From Polytrichum commune (lineage: Eukaryota; Streptophyta; Polytrichopsida; Polytrichales; Polytrichaceae): 64,000 nt of DNA. Position 1 is the first letter of the stretch. The number at the start of each line of letters is the position of its first letter. A program made the position numbers and the translations under genes. The stretch is from NCBI GenBank assembly GCA_950295325.1, contig OX485803.1, positions 14,258,001 to 14,322,000 of the forward strand. The letters are read 5' to 3'. Shown piece after piece: positions 59,455-64,000 of this stretch. The notes beneath the pieces are model-generated. The model was given only the letters and a program-made list of their open reading frames with translations, made no database searches and was not told the origin of the DNA.

Positions 59455-60758
59455 GCTTCACACTCACTCAAAGGGTTTAGGGTCTTGAGTTCGACAATAC
59501 AACAAACAAAGATGCAATAGAATGAGCTTCATTTATCGCACCAAAAGCCCTTTTATAGGTCTATTAAAAATGCTTACCTGCTTTATTTTTAGCACAACTA
59601 TAGCAAACACATAAAAATGAAACATCAAACTTGGAATAAAACAAAAATTAATTTATATTTTACTTTTCAAAAAAAAGTTTCTTAATTTGTACAACACACA
59701 CACAAATTATAATGCAACACAACTTATAATATTTAAGTGTAGTGACTTTTTCTTGTCATAAATTATCCTCCTAGAGTTAACTAGGCCATAAACTTTAGAT
59801 TTTATTTATATTATTCTTGGAAATATTTCAATGCATGAATTGTAAAATTCAAGATCTTTCACATACATAAAATGTATGCAATAATTTTTTTATTAAATTA
59901 ATGAAAATTAAAATATCTATAAAATAATGACTCTATTCTAAATGATTTATGATACTTTAATTCTTATTTTTGAAGCTATGTAATTTGATGGATTTTATAA
60001 GGTAAGGGAGTAGGGTTTCAAAATGCACCCATGCACAACTTACATGTTTTAAAGAAAAAACAACCAAAGTCACAACTACACTCCAAAAATTCTTTGAACC
60101 TACATTTATTCATGGGTCCTAACAAGAGAGTCAAAGTACAAAACAATATTGTTGTATGACCTTTTCAAGGCAACTCTAATGTGATCAAAATATCATATAC
60201 AAAGATTTGGTTAAATTTGGGATCCACTCCACACTAAACATTTCGATAGTGTGGACAATAAGTCAATTGGACCACATTAAGATATATTATTATTTTGTTT
60301 TTGTTTTTAAAACACAAAAGGTGCTTGACCACCTAGCTAGTTTCCATCAAGTGAAGACAATTTCACAACCATCAATCAAACCATCAACCACTCCATTTAG
60401 TTTGGGTACCTTTCTGCTATCATCCGGTAGTTTAAGGTCATCTCGGACCACCCACATCAAATTTTGAACACTTTAGAATGCCATGTCAATATTTTGCTCA
60501 TTTTGATGTGACACCAATGAGAGAGGTGTACCACATCAAAATGAACAAAATACTTACATTCATTGATTTCATAATCACTTCTCAGATTGAGCACAAAAAT
60601 ATCCACATGAAACACCCCCCCTATTTCTCAAAACACCCCATTTCAATCACCAAACTTTTATAGGCAAAACATTACTGTTGACTTGAAATTTGAGATGCAG
60701 ATGCATAGAACAAATGCAGTCTGCACAAGTTGAAATAAATGGTGTCAATTTTACCTAG
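59455..60758. other. Gene-free AT-rich DNA
   Basis: Very AT-rich; no gene or repeat family was recognised. The first about 100 bases would be the promoter or leader of the candidate gene to the left. Confidence 0.5.
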
Positions 60759-61705
60759 TACCGTAGTTTAATAGCAGGTTCGGCACAAAATAATTCTAAA
60801 AATAGATGCCTAAAATTTTGGAATATTATTGGCATTTTTTGCCGAATATAAAATTAATTATTTTTCAAAATTGCCTAAAAGTAAGAAATTTTTACTTCTC
60901 ACTAGAGTTTTACTTACAGTGGAAGCATATGTGAATTTTGAAGGAGAGAAGGTGCTCCTTTTGTAATCAAGCTCACGTACATTAGTCCACAAAGAATATG
61001 GGTTAAGAAGTAGCAAGACTCTAGGCGAGGCTTTTCAAATGTGTTGTACACAAATTTTTGGAGTCCAATTGAGCATAGAAGATGAAGTTTTTATAGAATT
61101 TTGTCTGCTAACAAAAGTTGAGAAATCAATCCTTCTTCCACCTCCAACAAGTTTTGTGTCAAAATAAGTCTTTATGCAAAAGATATGGACAAAACATTGC
61201 AGCCGTGTAAAGATCAAAACATTAAAATGCGTTCATAACAGTTTTTTGGAGCTCATTTGTGCATAGAAGATCAACTTTTTTGGAATTTTGTTGGTCTAAG
61301 AAAAGTTTAGAAATCAAGTAATATTTCACCTCCAACAAATTTTATGTCATTTGAAGACTCTATGCAAAAGTTATGCGTGTTATAAAAATGACATCTAACT
61401 AGGTGCTTCACCTCAAAGTTTACATATCCCATATGCATTGTTGAACACAACTCCACTCTACTTGCATAAAGCACAGAGCATTCTCAACTCTTCACTCACA
61501 TCTTACTTGTCATTCAATGCAAGAGAGATGTACAAGATATAAGTTGAAATAGAAAATTAAAAATGAATGTAAGCCGAATTTTTAAAAATTAAAAGAGAAA
61601 ATTGCCGAAAATATGAATATACTATTTTTAGGTGCCGAACCTACTTTTTGAACTTTAATTAAATATTAGGCAGCAAGTTGCCTAACCTGCTAGTAAACTA
61701 CGGTA
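60759..61705. mobile_element. TIR element, TACCGTAG family, copy 2 (about 950 bp)
   Basis: The left end TACCGTAGTTTAATAGCAGG pairs with the inverse of the right end, TACCGTAGTTTACTAGCAGG, and both continue GTT-GGC. The inside holds an internal tandem duplication (about 61057-61190 and 61241-61375, period about 183) with GAGCATAGAAGAT/GTGCATAGAAGAT anchors. Its right part matches 36460-36920. No coding frame was found, so it is non-autonomous. Confidence 0.75.
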
Positions 61706-61996
61706 TTATGGCAACTTCAACACTTTGCATGTTGAATCATAATTTATTTTTGTGGCACACCAACTTCACTACAGGTTGTGACACATGGCACTTTCACCTC
61801 GAAGATGAATTAATAAGTGGCTAAGCCGCCACGGTGGTGAGGTATTCAAATTGGATGCGAGGACCTAATCCTCAACTACGCACCAAGTGGATGTATTCTG
61901 AAAATTAATCACTATCAAATACCTCTGTAGGATCTAAAGTGGCCAATTTTTCTAGACCAGGTGTATCAATTGCTGAATCATGATGCTCCCTACAAC

Positions 61997-63895
61997 TTAC
62001 TTGAGCAGCGAAACCTGCCCTCTGCCCACATTATACACAAATGAAACAATTCCTGACTGCAATCCATCGTGCAATGCATAATCATCATCGTCTTCCGAGT
62101 GATCCCTCCAACTCTTTGCACTGGCGCTGTTAGTTCGGGAAATAAGGTCAAAAGTGTCGCACTGGGTTTCCTGAAAAACACAATAATAATCCAATGGGAT
62201 GAGTACCTGTGCCTCTGTCACTTCCAACCACAATACAAGTCCACAAACATGATATGCGTTGGAGCCATGTGTTTGTGTACATTATGGAAGACTAGAAATG
62301 GAGCCCACAGTTGCATTGCAAGCTGCAACAGCCTTAAACAACTATTGATTAATTTTTTTGGCAAAACAAACATGAAATATGAAACATAAAAGTCGATTTG
62401 GTGAAAATGCCTTGTGTTGGGATGGTGGTGGGTGCTTATGTTTGCTTCTTGTGAAGAGGGTTTGATGGATGTGAATGGGGTTACCAAATGAGAATTGTAC
62501 AATGACAACGTGACAGATTGGATTGCATGAAAATATTGCACTTGAGCGTGATACAGATTAGATTAATAGACTCGGTTGAAACTGAACTTTGTCTCAGCTG
62601 CTCACCAGATTCAAGGTAAACAATTCACGGAGTTCCTCCTTCGAAAAATGACGGCCTCCGGTGCTTTTCTTGCTCTTTCCCTCCGCGTCTGCCTCCAATG
62701 ATGCAGCCATCCCTCCTTTCATAATTTGGCGCTGAAATATCTTTTCTTCAATGCTGGGTGCAACATGAAGACCATAAAGTTAAGTCTGTCTTCTAGACTA
62801 GACTGAAGGTACCTATGCAGTGCAACACTGCAGCTTCATGCAAAAGTGAATAAAGCATTCAAAATTTGTTGATGCTCTACACTACGCTTTACAATTCTAT
62901 ATACATATGGCATACTCAAAATATGTGATGAGGACAACAAATAACTCTAGCTGAAGTGGAGTAGTGCTTTTATAAGATATAAACGAATGGTCTTCAAACC
63001 TGCCAGTCGAAAAAAATCGGTATATAATGACTGGCTTCAGCTGTCCTTCCCTCCACACCCGGGCAATTGCCTGACAAAAGCAAAGGTGTCAATTGAGAAA
63101 TAAAATCCCACTGGCCTCTGCACCCAGTCAATGACTATTGGCATCATATCCAACGGGTTCACTGAGCATGTAAAAGATATCCAATTGCAAATTCATGACT
63201 GACGAGAGTCATCTCAATCTATGTAAGATAGGATGTCAAAAGAGTCATTGGCTTTTGTTAGATTGAAGAAATGTGGATCTTACAAGTCTACTTGTACATA
63301 TGTGCTGTTCTAAACCTAGTCAAACTATTAATAACTCCGCCTGTTTGATCAAGTGCCCATGAAGTAGCAAACAACGAAGCAAAATGGATTGCGGCGAAGT
63401 TATTCTACCAATTGCATCCACAGCATTGAAAACCCTACATTTCTTGATCACCTTGGGTCTCCCAAAATGCACAAGAATGATTGCCTAAGAGTGGATGTGA
63501 CAGTTGAATGCTAAGTTTATCAGTGAGATTCTATAGGTAAGAGTGGGCAACATGCCAACCATTATATACCTGTGCATCAGTAGCTGGATTCCAATCAGGA
63601 TCAAACAATACAAGTCTGCACAAAATCGGAATCACCAATTTGGCATCAGTAAGACCAGAAAACAAGTTGTGATTATCGCAGTAGTAATTCCACAACGTAG
63701 AAGTCAGCAGTGGTGCAAAACTAACCTGTTGGCACCAATAAGATTGAGGCCAGTGCCACCAGCCTTGGCTGACAGTAAGAAAACAAACACGTTTCCAAAT
63801 CCACTATTCAGCTGGTCTACGAGTGTCTGCCGTAAACCTGCGTCTGTTGACCCATCTAGGCGCAGAAATTGCCAGCCCTGGTTTGTGCACATCGC
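61997..63895 (-). CDS. RAD54B: RAD54B-type SWI2/SNF2 helicase, 3' part (partial gene)
   Basis: Five minus-strand exons join in frame: 63895-63726, 63615-63570, 63070-63000, 62753-62606, and 62170 to a TAA at 61997-61999. All borders are GT-AG. They encode the end of the second RecA-like lobe: RLDGSTDAGLRQ, motif V SAKAGGTGLNLIGANR, DPDWNPATDAQ, motif VI AIARVWREGQ, then STGSIEEKIFQRQ and a C-terminal module with ELRELFTLNLETQCDTFDLI. WNPATD, GQxxPVxIYR and LFTL...C-T-DL favour RAD54B over RAD54. The protein is an ATP-driven dsDNA translocase that works with RAD51 in homologous recombination. The ATPase lobe 1 and N-terminus lie beyond 64000. The C-terminus is uncertain: a strong donor (GTAAGT) overlaps the stop, and a second coding-looking stretch follows at about 61985-61913. 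Confidence 0.8.
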
Positions 63896-64000
63896 CTGCA
63901 GCACAATTTAATCGAAGCCTTTGATCTGCTGTAAACTCAAGTTATATCTATCCGTGGCAACGTGCCCTCAAAGATCCTTCTAAGAGATTTCATGTAGGCT
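63896..64000 (-). other. Intron of the RAD54B-type gene
   Basis: The exon ending at 63895 is preceded by a CTGCAG acceptor, so the remaining bases to the edge are intron. No further exon was recognised. Confidence 0.6.

Noticed and set aside
1-64000. CRISPR arrays, bacterial operons, rRNA genes or organelle DNA insertions
   Set aside because: No spaced identical repeats of CRISPR type, no ribosomal RNA signature and no recognisable plastid or mitochondrial gene was seen.

Overview
This is nuclear DNA of a land plant. Three genes have plant-type GT-AG introns, and the SDA1 promoter carries AAACCCTA-type telo-boxes. The rest is AT-rich and crowded with small terminal-inverted-repeat (TIR) transposons, a decayed Ty3/Gypsy element and LINE scraps. 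The type of LINE fragments and a RAD54B-type gene suggest a non-flowering lineage such as a lycophyte, fern or moss. That is inference; no species can be named from sequence alone.

Layout. 1-21 kb is gene-poor. It holds a TIR element (114-929), a composite Mutator-like element (2204-8400) with two divergent decayed multi-exon genes, several MITEs, and a degenerate tandem repeat (17.8-18.9 kb). 21-27 kb holds a complete minus-strand gene for an ANTH-domain clathrin adaptor (CDS 22672-24375) with a long leader and a plausible promoter near 26.7 kb. 27-46 kb is a transposon graveyard: two LINE tails, many MITEs (some nested, with readable target duplications), a 154-bp satellite, and a broken Ty3/Gypsy element with a 3' LTR. 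46.7-56.4 kb is an intact 16-exon SDA1 gene (808 codons plus stop) for 60S ribosome biogenesis. 57.9-59.5 kb holds a possible small, unrecognised minus-strand gene. 62.0-63.9 kb is the 3' end of a minus-strand RAD54B-type SWI2/SNF2 gene whose 5' part lies beyond the right edge.

The three conserved genes are unrelated housekeeping functions (endocytosis, ribosome assembly, recombinational repair) and do not form a pathway. The most unusual item is the 2.2-8.4 kb element. Its ends are inverted copies of a CCCTTAAGGG palindrome plus TGAGCRR heptamers. One arm encodes a transposase-type protein with a damaged SWIM zinc finger, the other a protein with a ParB/sulfiredoxin-like DGNHR motif, and between them lies an array of ~105-bp repeats, each centred on a GGCCGTTAACGGCC-type palindrome.
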